From: Triticum aestivum
Taxonomy: Eukaryota > Streptophyta > Magnoliopsida > Poales > Poaceae
Assembly: GCF_018294505.1 (NCBI RefSeq)
Contig: NC_057808.1
Span: forward strand, 354,628,696 to 354,692,695
Direction of reading: 5' to 3'
Length of the DNA stretch: 64,000 bases
The notes under the pieces were generated by a model. The model worked only from the letters and a program-made list of their open reading frames with translations. It had not been told where the DNA came from and searched no databases. Shown in pieces: positions 11,118 through 23,927 of the stretch (position 1 is the stretch's first letter; each line of letters begins with the position of its first letter). The position numbers and the translations under genes are program-made.

Positions 11118-13513
11118 TTTTGCCTAGGTTAACTCAACTATGATTTCAAACTATGATTTCATACCTACCTAGGGCTTGAGCAAGATCCCTCAAGTAAGTT
11201 GTCATTATGCAAAAAAGGCAATAAAAATTGCTTCTAAATGTGTGAGATTGTTTAGTGTAAGAGAAAATTGAGCATTGCACGAACTTGGATGACAAAGAAT
11301 AAAAGTGACAGACTGCATAATAAAGGTTGTCATCTAAGTGGCAATGTAACGTGACGTTCTTTTGTACTAAGGGGTGGAGCATACAAACAAATAAGCGCAT
11401 GGCAACCTCTGCTTCCCTCTCCGAAGGGCCTATCTTTTACTATTATGTATTTACTTTTATTCAAAGAGTCAAAGTTAAGTTTTCCTTCTATTCCTTTTAT
11501 TTTTCTCCTTTGGCAAGCATCATGTGGTGAGGAAAGATCTAGGCACATATGTCCAGTTGAATATAGATAGCATGAGTTATTATTGTTGACATCACCCTTG
11601 AGGTGAGTATGTTGGGAGGCGAAACTACAAGCCCCTGTCTTTCTATGTGTCCGGTTGAAACGTTTTGCTCATGTGCACAAGGTGAGTGTTAGCAATCATA
11701 GAAGACTATATGATGGTTGAGTATGTGGACTTGCCTAAAGGCTCCGACACGTGACCCTTCCTGAAAAGATGATGAATTGTAGTTGCAAAGTTGACTGAGA
11801 ACATAGTTTTGTTGGTTTCTAATAGAGTTTTTGCTTTATATTTCGATTGTGTGACGAACTGTTACTTATTCATGAGAAGTGAATGATAAAAGTATTATGT
11901 TTAAATTTGGTGTTGTTATAATAATCAACATGATGCTTCTATGTCCGTATTTTGTTTTTATCGACACCTCTCTCTCAAAGCATGTGGACATGCTTTTCGA
12001 TTTCGGTTTTCGCTTGAGGACAAGCGAGGTCTAGGCTTGGGGGAGTACTGTTATTTATAATGTTTTTATCCATAATAATGCTTTTTGGAGTAATTCTAAT
12101 GCCGTTTCTCTCATAATTTGCAAGGTAAACACCAAGAGGGAGAATTCCGGCAGCTGGAAATTTGGACCTGAAAAAGCTACGTCAGGCCACCTATTCTGCA
12201 CAACTCCAAATGAGCTGAAACTTCATGGAGATTTTTATGGATTATTTAAGAAATATTGGAGCCAATAACTACCAGAGGGGGCCACCAGGTGGGCACAACC
12301 CACCTGGGCACGCCCTGGTGGGTTGTGGCCTCCTCGGCCCACCTCCGGTGCCCATCTTCTGGTATATAAGTCATTTTTACCTAGAAAAAATAAGGAGAAG
12401 ACTTTCGGGGCGGAGCGCCACCGTCTCGGGGCGGAACTTGGGCACGAGCACTTTTGCCCTCCGGCTGAGCGATTCTGCCGGGGGAACTTCCCTCCCGGAG
12501 GGGGAAATCATCGTCATCATCATCACCAAAAACTCTCCCATCTTGGGGAGGGCAAACTCCATCAACATCTTCACCAGCACCATCTCATCTCAAACCCTAG
12601 TTCATCTCTTGTATTCAATCTTGTTACCGGAACAATAGATTGGTGCTAGGGGGTGACTAGTAGTGTTGATTACATCTTGTAGTTGATTACTATATGGTTT
12701 ATTTGGTGGAAGATTATATGTTCAGATCCATGATGCCATTCAATACCCCTCTGATCATGAGCATGTTTATTATTTGTGAGTAGTTACTTTCGTTCTTGAG
12801 GTCATGGGAGAAATCATGTTGCAAGTAATCATGTGAACTTGATATGTGTTCGATATTTTGATAGTATGTATGTTGTGATTCCCTTGGTGGTGTCATGTGA
12901 ACGTCGACTACATGACACTTCACCATATTTGGGCCTAAGGGAATGCATTGTGGAGTAGTAAATAGATGGTGGGTTGCAAGAGTGACAGAAGCTTAAACCC
13001 AGTTTATGCACTATTCCATAAGGGACCGATTGGACCCAAAAGTTTAATGCTATGGTTAGAATTTATTTTTATACTTTTCTCGTAATTGCGGATGCTTGCG
13101 GGAGGGTTAATCATAAGTAGGAGGTTTATTCAAGTAAGAACAACACCTAAGCAACGTTCCACCCACATATCAAATTATCAAAGTAGCAAACACAAATCAA
13201 ACCAACATGATGAAATTGACTAGATGAGATTCCCGTGTACCCTCAAGAACGCTTTGCTTATCATAAGAGACCGTTTTGGCCTGTCCTTTGCCTCAAAAGG
13301 ATTGGGCAACCTTGTTGCATACTTGTTACAATTATTGTTACTTGCTCGTTACAAATTATCTTGCTATCAAACTACTCACTACTTACAGTTTCAACACTTG
13401 CAGACATTACCTTACTGAAAACTACTTGTCATTTCCTTCTGATCCTCATTGGGTTCGACACTCTTACTTATAGAAAAGAGCTACAATTGATCCCCTATAC
13501 TTGTGGGTCATCA
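11118..13513 (+). mobile_element. Second Athila-type fragment: internal 3' tract plus LTR
   Basis: 11118-12045 is a diverged copy of the Gypsy A non-coding tract (compare TCAAGTAAGTTGTCATT near 11192 and 8795; GCTTGAGGACAAGC near 12013 and 9597). It ends in the same CTTGGGGGAG polypurine tract. 12049-13513 is a diverged LTR of about 1465 bp (TGTTATTTA ... GTCATCA). No gag or pol is present. It is an LTR-internal-LTR-internal-LTR arrangement with the upstream element. Confidence 0.8.
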
Positions 13514-13800
13514 TAAGCGCAGTCTCATCAAATTGCTCAGCTGCTTGCGCTGCAGCTCCAGAGCAGGGCTAACCTTTCTTGAACTCTATTGAAGTGCTGT
13601 CGGTTTTGTATATTATTTTGTAGGTGTGTTTATTTGCACTGGTGGCAATCTTTGATGACCAGTGTATGTAATCTGCTGTCTGCTTGTGCTTTACTATCAT
13701 AGTGGTGAACTTTGATGCCCAGTGGATGTAATATGCCGTAATTTCTTTATTGTATAGTCTAGGTTCTTTTCTTATTCACGATGCTGCAGTTATTTTACTG
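13514..13800 (+). other. Probable 3' untranslated region of a CACTA gene
   Basis: The first ~60 bases could be the tail of a reading frame (…IAQLLALQLQ… then a stop), followed by AT-rich sequence with repeated TTTGATG(A/C)CCAGTG motifs. There is too little left to identify the gene. Confidence 0.35.
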
Positions 13801-13823
13801 TATATATATATATATATATATAT
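13801..13823. repeat. (TA)n microsatellite
   Basis: An uninterrupted TA dinucleotide run preceding the GGCC-rich repeats. Confidence 0.9.
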
Positions 13824-14607
13824 CATGTCTTCGCAGTAAACCGGCCAAACCGTAAAATTACGGTACATAATCAGGTCGTCATGCAAATCACTATGTATGA
13901 TCCGCATCATGGGCCCAGTCATCTTGGTCCGTTAACAGGCCTAAATGTAAACTGGCCCACTAGTAGATTCGGGCCTTTAATAGGTCGAGTAAACCGTCGG
14001 CCCTATTTTCGTAAGAAAACTCAATGGGCTTTTAGGAGGCTGAAAAGTAGGTTGGGTCTGAAACATGCCGAACAGCTCACGGGCCAGCAGCAGGCCGAAA
14101 TAGACCCCGGCCCATGATTGTGCCAATCACATCACGGGCCATTAACAGGCCAAAATTGTCTCGGTCCTTGTTTGGCCCAATCAGATTATGGGCTGTGAGC
14201 AGGCGGATGCAAACCGGGCCGTAGTTAGGCCCAACTATATGACGGCCTTTTAACAGGCCGAACTAAATATAGGGACGAAATGTTAAACGGGCCTTTAACA
14301 GGCTGAAGCTAATATCAGGCCGAATTACTAAATGGGCCTTTACCAAGTGGGCCCAAAAGCATAGCGTCCAGTTGACGGGCCGAATCTGATATGGGGCATA
14401 ATTTAGCCCAAAGGCTCTTAAAGGGTCGGATCTGGTCTGGGCCATAATTTGGCCCAGAACGTGGTAGGCTTTTAACGGGCCGGATCTCACATGGGCCTTT
14501 ATTAGGCCCAGAACATGGCAGGCTATTAATGGACCGGACCAAATATGGGCCGGCATTTGGCCCAAAACATCGCAGGTTGTTAACGGGCCAGCCCACTAGT
14601 GTTCTCA

Positions 14608-14827
14608 AAATCTTGTGGGCCTTTAGCTGGGCCGGCCCATTATGGTCGGCGAAATCTCGTGGGCCTTTAGCTGGGCCGCCCCATTATGGTCGGTGAAATC
14701 TCGTGGACCTTTAGCTGGGCCAGCCCATTATGGTCCGCAAAATCTTGTGGGCCTTTAGTTGGGTCGGCCCATTATGGTCCGCAAAATCTTGTGGGCCTTT
14801 AGTTGGGCTGGCCCATTTAATCTTTAT
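14608..14827 (+). repeat. Five-unit 44-bp tandem array in CACTA 1
   Basis: Units start at 14608, 14652, 14696, 14740 and 14784. Each reads approximately AAATCT(C/T)GTGGGCCTTTAG followed by TGGGCCGGCCCATTATGGTC. The GGGCC/GGCCC palindromes are characteristic of the subterminal region. Similar but irregular GGCC-rich repeats extend back to about 13840. Confidence 0.9.
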
Positions 14828-15156
14828 GGGCCAATTTTGGGTCGGTCCACGTATCAACATATCATAGGCACATTTCGCCCATTTGATGAGTGACACCTGT
14901 GCCAACGCGGAGCTGACACGTGGTTCCGTCGGCCAATGAGAATTTTACACGTGGAAAATCGGCATTGGTCGTGGCTGTTAGTGGGTTATCGGATCCAAAA
15001 CCGGACCCGATAGCTTAATGGCGACCCGTTACGGTGGATGCCACATGTCGGTCACCCTTGACGAAAGCACTTCTATGACACGCGATTTATCATCATGGAA
15101 GTGGACACTTCCGTGATGATAATTTTGGTAATGTCATGGAACACGTCTACGACAGC

Positions 15157-15161
15157 ACAGG
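15157..15161 (+). repeat. Target-site duplication of Gypsy B (ACAGG)
   Basis: ACAGG precedes the LTR here and recurs at 23928-23932, directly after the other LTR. Confidence 0.9.
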
Positions 15162-15632
15162 TGAGGGAGTCCGGGATTAGGGGGTCCTCGGACAGCCGGA
15201 CTATGTCCTTTGGCCGGACTGTTGGACTATGAAGATACGAGATTGAAGACTTTGACCCATGTCCGGATGGGACTCTCCTTGGCGTGGAAGGCAAGCTTGG
15301 CAATACGGATATGTAGATCTCCTCCCTTGTAACCGACTCTGTGTAACCCTAGCCCCCTCCGGTGTCTATATAAACTGAAGGGTTTTAGTCCGTAGGACAA
15401 CAACAATCATACCATAGGCTAGCTTCTAGGGTTTAGCCTCTACGATCTCGTGGTAGATCAACTCTTGTAATACTCATATCATCAAGATCAATCGAGCAGG
15501 AAGTAGGGTATTACCTCCATCGAGAGGGCCTGAACCTGGGTAAACATCGTGTCCCCCGCCTCCTGTTACCATCCGCCTTAGACGCATAGTTCGGGACCCC
15601 CTACCCGAGATCCGCCGGTTTTGACACCGACA
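15162..15632 (+). repeat. Gypsy B 5' LTR
   Basis: It begins TGAGGGAGTCCGGG and ends TTTTGACACCGACA. Its partner is at 23457-23927. Confidence 0.9.
15367..15374 (+). promoter_or_regulatory. TATA box of the Gypsy B LTR promoter
   Basis: TATATAAA in the middle of the LTR, conserved in the 3' LTR and (as TATATAAAT) in the Gypsy C LTR; this is the expected U3 promoter. Confidence 0.65.
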
Positions 15633-15676
15633 TTGGTGCTTTCATTGAGAGTTCCACTGTGCCATCACCATAAGGC

Positions 15677-18600
15677 TTGATGGCTCCTTCGATCATCGGC
15701 AATGATGCGATCCAGGGTGAGGTTTTCCTCCCCGGACAAATCTTCGTATTCGGCGGCTTCGTACTGCGGGCCAACTCGCTTGGCCATCTGGAGCAGATCG
15801 AGAGTTACGCCCCTGGCCATCAGGTCAGGTTTGGAAACTTGAACTATACTACCGACATCCGCGGAGACTTGATCTTCGACGGATTCGAGCCCATGTCAGG
15901 TGCGCCGCACAATCACGACGAGCATGATTTAGCTCTGCTGTCGGACAGTGTTCGGGAGATCACACCTGCAACTACTCCGGCCCTCAATCTGGCACAAATT
16001 GCGCCATGTGAGGATGGGTGGATGGACCCCGCCACGGAGGCTGCACACTCAGCGGTGATAGAGCCGAATACTAACTTCACCTCCTACGAGACCCGTGTTG
16101 CCGAACCGTTGGATTCGTCCTTGGCCATGGACTCCGAGCCGCCTGCGTCCGTGCCCATCGAATCCGATTGGGCACCGATCATGGAGTTTACCTCCGCGGA
16201 GATCTTCCAGCACTCGCCTTTTGGCGACGTGCTAAACTCGTTGAAGTCTCTCTCCCTGTCAGGAGACCCTTGGCCGAACTATGTCCGGCTAGAATGGGAT
16301 GCGGATGACGAAGAAATTCGCTCCCCACCCACCACCCACTTAGTAGCCACTGTCGACGACTTAACCGAAATGCTCGACTTCGGCTCCGAAGACATCGACG
16401 GTATGGACGACGATGCAGGAGATGAACAAGAACCACCGCCCACAAGGCACTGGACTGCCACCTCATCGTATGACATATACATGGTGGACACCCCCAAAGA
16501 GGGGGATGGCGATAAGACAACGGAGGATAATCCCTCCAAGAAGCAATCCAAGCACCGACGTCAGCGGCGCCGCTCTAAGTCTCGCCATAGCAAAAGCAGC
16601 GATACCGGCACAAGAGACAATAACGCTCCAGATAGTGCCTAAGACGACGATAATCCCCTCCAGCCAGACCTTGAGCGGGAGGATGAACAAGCTAGCCCTC
16701 CGGAACAGGCAGCAAATGGAGAATCAGGGGATGACAATTACATGCGTCTCTCCGAAGACGAGGTGAGCCTCGGCGACGAAGAATTTATCATGCCTGAGGA
16801 TCCCGTCGAGCAGGAGCGCTTCAAGCGCCGGCTTATAGCCACAACAAACAGCTTGAAGAAAAATCAACAACAGCTTCGAGCTGATCAAGATCTGCTAGCG
16901 GATAGATGGACTGAAGTCCTGGCAGCTGAGGAATATGAACTCGAGCGACCAACCAAGAGTTACCCAAAGCGCAGGTTGCTACCCCAACTCGAGGAGGAAG
17001 CATTGAAACCTACATCACCAGCGTATGATGCGGCTGATCGGCCACCTCGTGGCCGAGACAGAAAGGCATATCAGCCCGAAGTCCAGCCTGCACCCCGCCG
17101 CCATTCAAACAAAAATACCAAGGCCCGGGGCAACACGCGGGACCTGCGAGACGTATTGGAAAACAAAGCAAAACATGCAAGATCGATCTACGGATCACAG
17201 GGTCGCGCCCCAACGCGTGACGATGATCGTCACGCCGGATACGCTAAAAGCAAATCCGGCCGGGCCGAATACAGCAGACAAGACTCGTATGAACTGCGTC
17301 GTGATATAGCCCGGCACAGAGGCACCGCACGCCGCCTATGCTTCACTGATGAAGTAATGGATCACGAATTACCAGAGGGTTTTAAACCCGTAAACATCGA
17401 ATCATATGATGGTACAACAGATCCCGCGGTATGGATCGAGGATTTCCTCCTCCACATCCACATGGCTCGCGGTGATGATCTACATGCCATCAAGTACCTC
17501 CCACTAAAACTCAAAGGATCGGCTCAGCATTGGCTGAATAGCTTGCCTGCAGACTCCATTGGCAGTTGGGAGGATTTGGAAGATGCATTCCTTGACAACT
17601 TCCAGGGCGCTTATGTGCGACCACCTGATGCTGATGACTTGAGCCATATAACTCAGCAGCCATGGGAATCGGCCAGGCAATTCTGGGACCGGTTCCTAAC
17701 TAAGAAAAACCAAATTGTCGACTGTCCGGATGCAGAGGCCTTAGCGGCATTTAAGCACAACATCCGGGACGAGTGGCTCGCCCGGCACCTCGGCCAGGAG
17801 AAGCCGAAGTCCATGGCAGCCCTCACGACACTCATGACCCGCTTTTGCGCAGGCGAGGATAGCTGGCTGGCTCGCAGCAACAACACATCAAGAAATCCTG
17901 GCACTTCAGATACCAAAGATACTAACGGCAGACCACGTCGTAACAGACACAAGCGCCGCAACAACGGCGACAACGCCGAAGACAAGGCAGTCAATGCCGG
18001 ATTCAGTGGCTCTAAATCCGGTCAGCGGAAGAAGCCGTTCAAAAGAAGCAATCTGGGCCCGTCCAGTTTGGACCGCATACTCGATCACTTGTGTCAAATT
18101 CACGGCACCCCTGATAAGCCAGCCAATCACACCAACAGAGAATGCTAGGTGTTCAAGCAGGCCGGCAAGTTGAATGCCGAAAACAGGGACAAGGGGCTGT
18201 ATAGCGACGACGAGGAGGAGCCTCGGCCACTGAACACAGGAGGACAGAAGAGGTTCCCTCCACAAGTGAAAACGGTGAACATGATATACGCAACCCATAT
18301 TCCCAAGAGGGAACGGAAGCGTGCACTAAGGGACGTCTATGCGACGGAGCCAGTCGCCCCAAAGTTCGACCCATGGTCCTCTTGTCCGATCACCTTCGAT
18401 CGCAGGGACCACCCCACTAGTATCCGTCATGGTGGATCTGCCGCATTGGTCCTTGACCCCATCATCGACGGATTTCACCTCACTCGAGTCCTTATGGACG
18501 GCGGCAGCAGCCTGAACCTGCTCTATCAGGATACAGTGCGCAAAATGGGTATAGACCCCTCGAGGATCAAACCCACTAAAACCACCTTTAAAGGTGTCAT

Positions 18601-18996
18601 CCCAGGTGTAGAGGCCCATTGCACGGGCTCAATCACACTGGAAGTGGTCTTTGGATCTCTGGACAACTTCCGAAGCGGGAGTTAATCTTCCATATTGTCC
18701 CGTTCCGCAGTGGCTATCACGCACTGCTCGGGCGAACCGCATTTGCCAGATTCAATGCGGTACCGCATTATGCATACCTCAAGCTCAAAATGCCAGGACC
18801 TCGTGGGGTTATAACAGTCAATGGAAACACGGAACGCTCGCTCCGCACGGAGGAGCACACTGCGGCCCTCGCAGCAGAGGCACAAAGCAGCCTTTTAAGG
18901 CAAACCGCCAATTCGGCGACAAAGCCCCCGGATACCTTCAAGCGAGTCCGGAGTAACCTGCAACAGGATCGCCTGGCACATTCAGAGCTCGCCTAG
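15677..18996 (+). pseudogene. Gypsy B gag with protease remnant
   Basis: One frame runs from ATG 15677 to 18685 with two in-frame stops (TAA 16640-16642, TAG 18146-18148). It then continues in another phase (18619-18996) after a one-base frameshift near 18675-18690. Residues about 1-320 are an acidic N-terminal region ending in a basic KHRRQRRRSKSR stretch. The second segment carries the retrotransposon gag core (WIEDFLLHIHMARGDD ... LKLKGSAQHWL). The third has an aspartic protease core with LMDGGSSLNLL, and the frame-shifted part ends with the FHIVPFRSGYHALLGR segment typical before RT. Nothing of RT follows. The Trp expected in the CCHC-proximal region is replaced by the TAG. Confidence 0.85.
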
Positions 18997-20191
18997 CAAT
19001 TCGGCCCCCGTCCTAGTCCCAGTCAAGCCCACGAAATCTGTGCCGCGCGTACATAATTACGCACTAAAAATACCATGGGCATAGGCGGGGGCACGACCAG
19101 GGCACGTCCCACAATGCGGCTCAACCGCCCAGGGGCTGTATATCTTGATCATTTTCTCTCTTTCAGGACTTTACTCTCTAGAAGCCCTTTTCGGCAGTCT
19201 GATTGCTGGACACATTACGGGAAGGAAAAACCAAGGAGGCAAGAAGCTAAGACGTACAAGGGAATCCCCAGGTGGTCTCTGATAACGATCGAAGTACCCG
19301 TTTTAAATACCCATACGCAACTTGCCCTTGGATAGGACATGTCAAATAGTCCTATTTTTTGCTTATTGCACTACTTGTACCCGTACGCCTCGACGTATTA
19401 TTTAATAACAATGCATAGATTTAGTCTATTATTGCATTAACCTTTTTTCATTGTCTGCTTATTTACGACAAATTGCACCCGTACATTCTGGTACGACCAG
19501 TGCGCCAGGGGCTTCAGTACACCCCATAATACGGCGTGAGAAGTCCGAACACTTTCGACAGTGCGGCACCCCGAACTTATAGCATTATATGCATCAGCTC
19601 CGAATCATGTCTTGGGTCAATAGTTGGGTTTGCCCGGCTCCCATGTTTTGGTACCTTACGTTCCGCAATATCAGCTAAGGTAGCGCTGGGAGAACTACTG
19701 CGATTGTGTCCCGGTTCTTCCGGACGAGCACCTCAGTAGAGAAAGACGAAAACTGACTGTCATGATAAGGCGAGAGTTGGTCGCTGTTCGAGAGGTCTCA
19801 AGTCCTTCAAGACTTTTTCCGCTTCGGGCGAGGAGTCGGCCTTGCCCGACTTAGGCGTATATAGCGCCCCAAATTCGGCCTTCCGAATACTAGGGGCTTC
19901 ACCAAAATTTAAAATTGTAGACTTCTATGGCTAAGTGAGAGTGATAAAGCCTTATAGTCCGATTGCCTGGTTCGCTGTGCTGAACACCTCCCTCGAAGGA
20001 CCCAAAATTGGGATAAAGAGTGCTCAGATTTATCCCGAACACCTCAGTACTAGTTACATGGGGGCAGAAGCCGACGACTGGCCAACTCTCAGATTTTTTA
20101 AACGGTCGCACAGAAGGTAATATTTTAAATTCACAAGCGTTGCATAGCGCAAATGAACTCGTTTCAACATTAGAGGATCACATGAGTACAT
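18997..20191. other. Non-coding spacer of Gypsy B where pol would lie
   Basis: About 1.2 kb of mixed sequence without RT, RNase H or integrase motifs in any frame. In Gypsy C the same interval, between the protease and the antisense gene, is filled by more than 4 kb of pol and non-coding DNA. A deletion of pol is therefore inferred. Confidence 0.7.
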
Positions 20192-22904
20192 TTATTCAAA
20201 TATTACATCCTTAGCACATTCCTCCACCACAAGGTGAGAACCCTTCAGGACACTTTCATAATACTTTTCGGGGTGGCGATGCTCCTTGCCCTCCGGCGGC
20301 CCCTCCTTCACTAGCTTTTCGGCGTCCAGCTTCGCCCAGTGCACTTTCGCCCGGGCAAAAGCCCTGCGCGCACCCTCGATGCAGACGGACCGCTTTATGA
20401 CTTCAAGCCGTGGGCAGGCATTCACAAGCCGCATCACCAGACCGAAGTAGCTATCAGGTAGGGTCTCGCCAGGCCACATCCGGACTATAAGGCCCTTCAT
20501 GGCCTGTTCAGCCGCCTTGTGGAGCTCGACCAGTTGCTTCAGCTGGTCGCTCAAGGGCATTGGGTGTTCGGTCTCAGTATACTGAGACCAGAACAACTGC
20601 TCCGTCGAGCTCCCCTCCTCAGCCCGGTAGAACTCCGCGGCATCCGACACACTGCGGGGCAGATCTGCGAATGCTCCTAGAGAGCTCCGAACTCGGGTAA
20701 GTAAAAAGAAAGTTTTCTTCACATGCTTGCTTTGCATAATGAATGTCTTACCCGCTGCTATCTTCTTAACCGCCTCAATTTGCTGGAGGGCCTTTTGGGC
20801 TTCGGCCTTGGCATGTTGTGCGCTTTCGACAGCCTTCGCAAGCTCGGACCCTTGCGTCGTCACGCTCCAAGGACTCGTGCTTTTCGGCGAGAGCCTGGAG
20901 CTCTTGCTGCACCTCGCCTACTCGGGCTTCTTGCTTTTCTCGCTCGATGCGCTCCTTGGCCGCTTTGACTTTGGCCTCGAATAGCACCTTCTGCAGGGCC
21001 GCCACTTTGGTCGTGGCCCCTAGCAAAATTCATGATAATCCTATTATTCCAAAAACAATTTTTTCTTTATCAATATTCAGACAGGGTGTCACTTAGCTTT
21101 GTTCTCTTCGAGCTGCCTCTTAGCAAGGCCGAGCTATTCCTTGGACCGCTCAAGGTCCCGCTTCAGTGCGGTGACCTCCGCAGTACGTGCAGCAGCGGCT
21201 AGCAGTGAAGCATGCATATGCACATAGACATATTTCGATTAGACTCATGCGGTTATTATTTGATCCTCTAGTCGGCCTTTCTTCGCGAATGCCAAACAGA
21301 GCATCAGGGGCTACTGTCTATGCGGTAACATTCTCTTATAATCTGGTTACTTACCTCAAAGCCTGTTAGGAGGCTGACACAGGCTTCAGTCAGTCCGCTC
21401 TTGGCGGGGGGAGGAGGCGGGCGGGGGCAAATCGCAGTTCATCTCCAATTGGCCCAAAGACTCCTCCGAAGAGGATACGTCGATGCGGGCTCAGGATGGA
21501 CTGCGTGATCATGTTCGGCATGATGAGAAACAACAAAACGAAACATACCAGAATTATTATGGTATCCGAATACTTACGACTTCGCCAGGGGCTTATCCCT
21601 GGGCAGCCACTCGTCGTCACTATAGGTGGCAGTTGTGGAGTTGTCCGGAAGGAGGGTCCTTCCCTTATTGGACCCTTCGGCCGCCCCAGCCGGGGCGGCC
21701 TTCCTTTTCTTGTCTCCCCCGGCTGGGGGGGAGAACTTTCCTCTTCTTCCTCCTCGTTTTCGTGGGAGGAGTGCGCCTCGGTGCTTTCGGACGATGAGTC
21801 CGATATAACCTTGCGCTGGAGACCCTTCCTGGTCCCCGTGGCCTTCTTCTCCGGCACCTCATAAGGTGTCGGAACCAGCATCTCAGTTAGGAGAGCATCC
21901 GCTGGATCTTCGAGTAGGGGAGCCGGACAATCGATCTGCTCCGCTGTCACTACCCAGTCCTGTTAAATGGCGTGGAGGCTTAGATCCCGCGCGTAGTTAT
22001 ACTGGGGAAATGAACATCTTATAAGATATAAAAGACTTATCGGATTAGCAGGGCGCTTTGCGCTGAGTCCGCGGTCCTCGGTAAGGGGAGGAGGTACCTC
22101 GGCGCCCTTGAACATCACCTTCCAGACGTCCTTGTGTGTCGTGTCGAAGAGCTCTCGCAGCGTCTGGTGCTCGGCCGGGTCGAACTCCCACGAATTGATT
22201 GCTCGTCTCTGACACGGGAGGATCCGGCAGAAGAGCATGACTTGGACCACGTTGACGAGCTTGATTTTCTTGCTCATCATGTTTTTAATGCATGTCTGGA
22301 GTCCGGTCAGCTCTACCGGGGAACCCCAGGATAGGCCCTTCTATTTCCAGGAGGTGAGCCGCATGGGGATTCCGGATCAAAATTTGGGGGCCGCCACCCA
22401 ATTGGTGTCGCGCGGCTCGGTGATGTAGAACCATCCTGATTGCCACCCCTTTATGGTCTCCACATAGGAGCCTTCGAGCCAGGTGACGTTGGGCATTTTT
22501 CCCACCATGGCGCCTCCGCACTCCGCTTGCTGGCCGACCACCACCTTCGGTTTAACATTGAAGGTCTTTAGCCACAGGCCGAAGTGGGGCTTGATGCAGA
22601 GGAAGGCCTCGCACACGACGATAAACGCCGAGATGTTGAGGATGAAATTGGGGGCCAGATCGTGGAAATCCAGCCCGTAGTAGAACATGAGCCCGCAGAC
22701 AAACGGGTGGAGGGGAAATCCCAGTCCGCAGACGAAGTGGGTAAGGAAAACCACCCTCTCATGGGATTCTGGAGTAGGGATGATCTGTCCCGCGTCTGGC
22801 AGCAGGTGCGTGATATCCGCGGCCAGATATCCGGCTCCCCGCTGCTTTGTGATGTTCTCCTCCGTAACGGAGGAGACCATCCACTTGCCTCCCGCTCCGG
22901 ACAT
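20192..22904 (-). pseudogene. Antisense gene of Gypsy B (gypsy-type Transposase_28-like), multi-exon, broken
   Basis: Read on the minus strand from the ATG at 22904 (MSGAGGKWMV). The first exon carries the conserved block HERVVFLTHFVCGLGFPLHP ... YYGLDFHDLAPN ... CEAFLCIKPHFGLW, which I recognise as the 'putative gypsy type transposon' family (Transposase_28, PF04195). Stops at 22375-22377 (TGA) and near 22339 (TAG) interrupt an otherwise continuous frame to about 22050. Further exons follow: 21390-21950 with an acidic/basic low-complexity part, a coiled-coil part near 20775-21026, and a last exon ending at 20192 with the MWPGETLPDS ... EGARRAFARAKVHW region. Splice borders are approximate. 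The function of this family is unknown despite the name. It lies opposite to gag and next to the 3' LTR, as in Gypsy C. Confidence 0.7.
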
Positions 22905-23456
22905 GCTTGGAGTGGTTTGAGGAGAAAAACGCGAACTTGGGCACTGGAGCTCGAGTGCGCAAGAATGGATGAGCAAGGAGGAAGAAGGCGTGGGTGAAAA
23001 GGGTGAATCCTTGTCCCTTTATAAGGGCGAAAGAGGCTATGTGCCTCCCCACCTACTGGTAAACTCGCTTATTCCCCAAATGCCATAATTGATGGCGCGG
23101 TTGGGTTACCCACACCCGTATTGATGAGAATCCCGTGATAAGGGGACACGATCTCTGCTTCGACAAGACGTGCCAAGGAAACCGCCTCACGATATGTGCA
23201 GTGGCTGGTTGTGAAAATTGGTTCGAATAATGACCGGGCCGTCGTGTGATGTCATGCTGCAAAATATGTCAACAGATTAGATCGGCGGAAATATTATTCT
23301 CTCTACGGTGGTATGTGGAATTTGTTTTGCAGAGCCGGACACTATCCTTGTGTTCAAAATCTTCTATGGAGTATTCGGAGGAGGAACCCGCCTTGCAATG
23401 CCGAAGACAATCTGCACGCCGGACTCATCGTCATTAAAGCCTGGTTCAGGGGCTAC

Positions 23457-23927
23457 TAAGGGAGTCCGGGATTAGGGGGTCCTCGGACAGCCGGACTATG
23501 TCCTTTGGCCGGACTGTTGGACTATGAAGATACGAGATTGAAGACTTCGACCCGTGTCCGGATGGGACTCTCCTTGGCGCGGAAGGCAAGCTTGGCAATA
23601 CAAATATGTAGATCTCCTCCCTTGTAACTGACTTTGTGTAACCCTAGCCCCCTCTGGTGTCTATATAAACCAGAGGGTTTTAGTCCATAGCACAACAACA
23701 ATCATACCATAGGCTAGCTTCTAGGGTTTAGCCTCTACGATCTCGTGGTAGATCAACTCTTGTAATACTCATATCATCAAGATCAATCGAGCAAGAAGTA
23801 GGGTATTACCTCCATCGAGAGGGCCCGAACCTGGGTAAACATCATGTCCCCCGCCTCCTGTTACCATCCGCCTTAGACGCATAGTTCGGGACCCCCTACC
23901 CGAAATCCGCCGGTTTTGACACCGACA
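23457..23927 (+). repeat. Gypsy B 3' LTR
   Basis: Same length as the 5' LTR; starts TAAGGGAGTCCGGG (TG to TA) after the purine-rich GGTTCAGGGGCTAC, the likely polypurine tract. Confidence 0.9.

Larger units (their letters stand above)
15162..23927 (+). mobile_element. Gypsy B: complete but non-autonomous Tat-type LTR retrotransposon
   Basis: Two 471-bp LTRs (15162-15632 and 23457-23927) are bounded by a perfect 5-bp duplication ACAGG. The 3' LTR starts TA instead of TG. By eye the LTRs differ at about 18 sites (near 4%), mostly C-to-T type, suggesting an insertion on the order of one to two million years ago if a rate of 1.3e-8 per site per year applies. Gag and a protease remnant are present, but reverse transcriptase, RNase H and integrase are absent. 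The second half carries an antisense gene. LTRs and antisense gene are related to Gypsy C. Confidence 0.9.

Noticed and set aside
13801..13823. TA run as a possible AT-rich replication or matrix element
   Set aside because: Simple dinucleotide slippage; there is no supporting motif.
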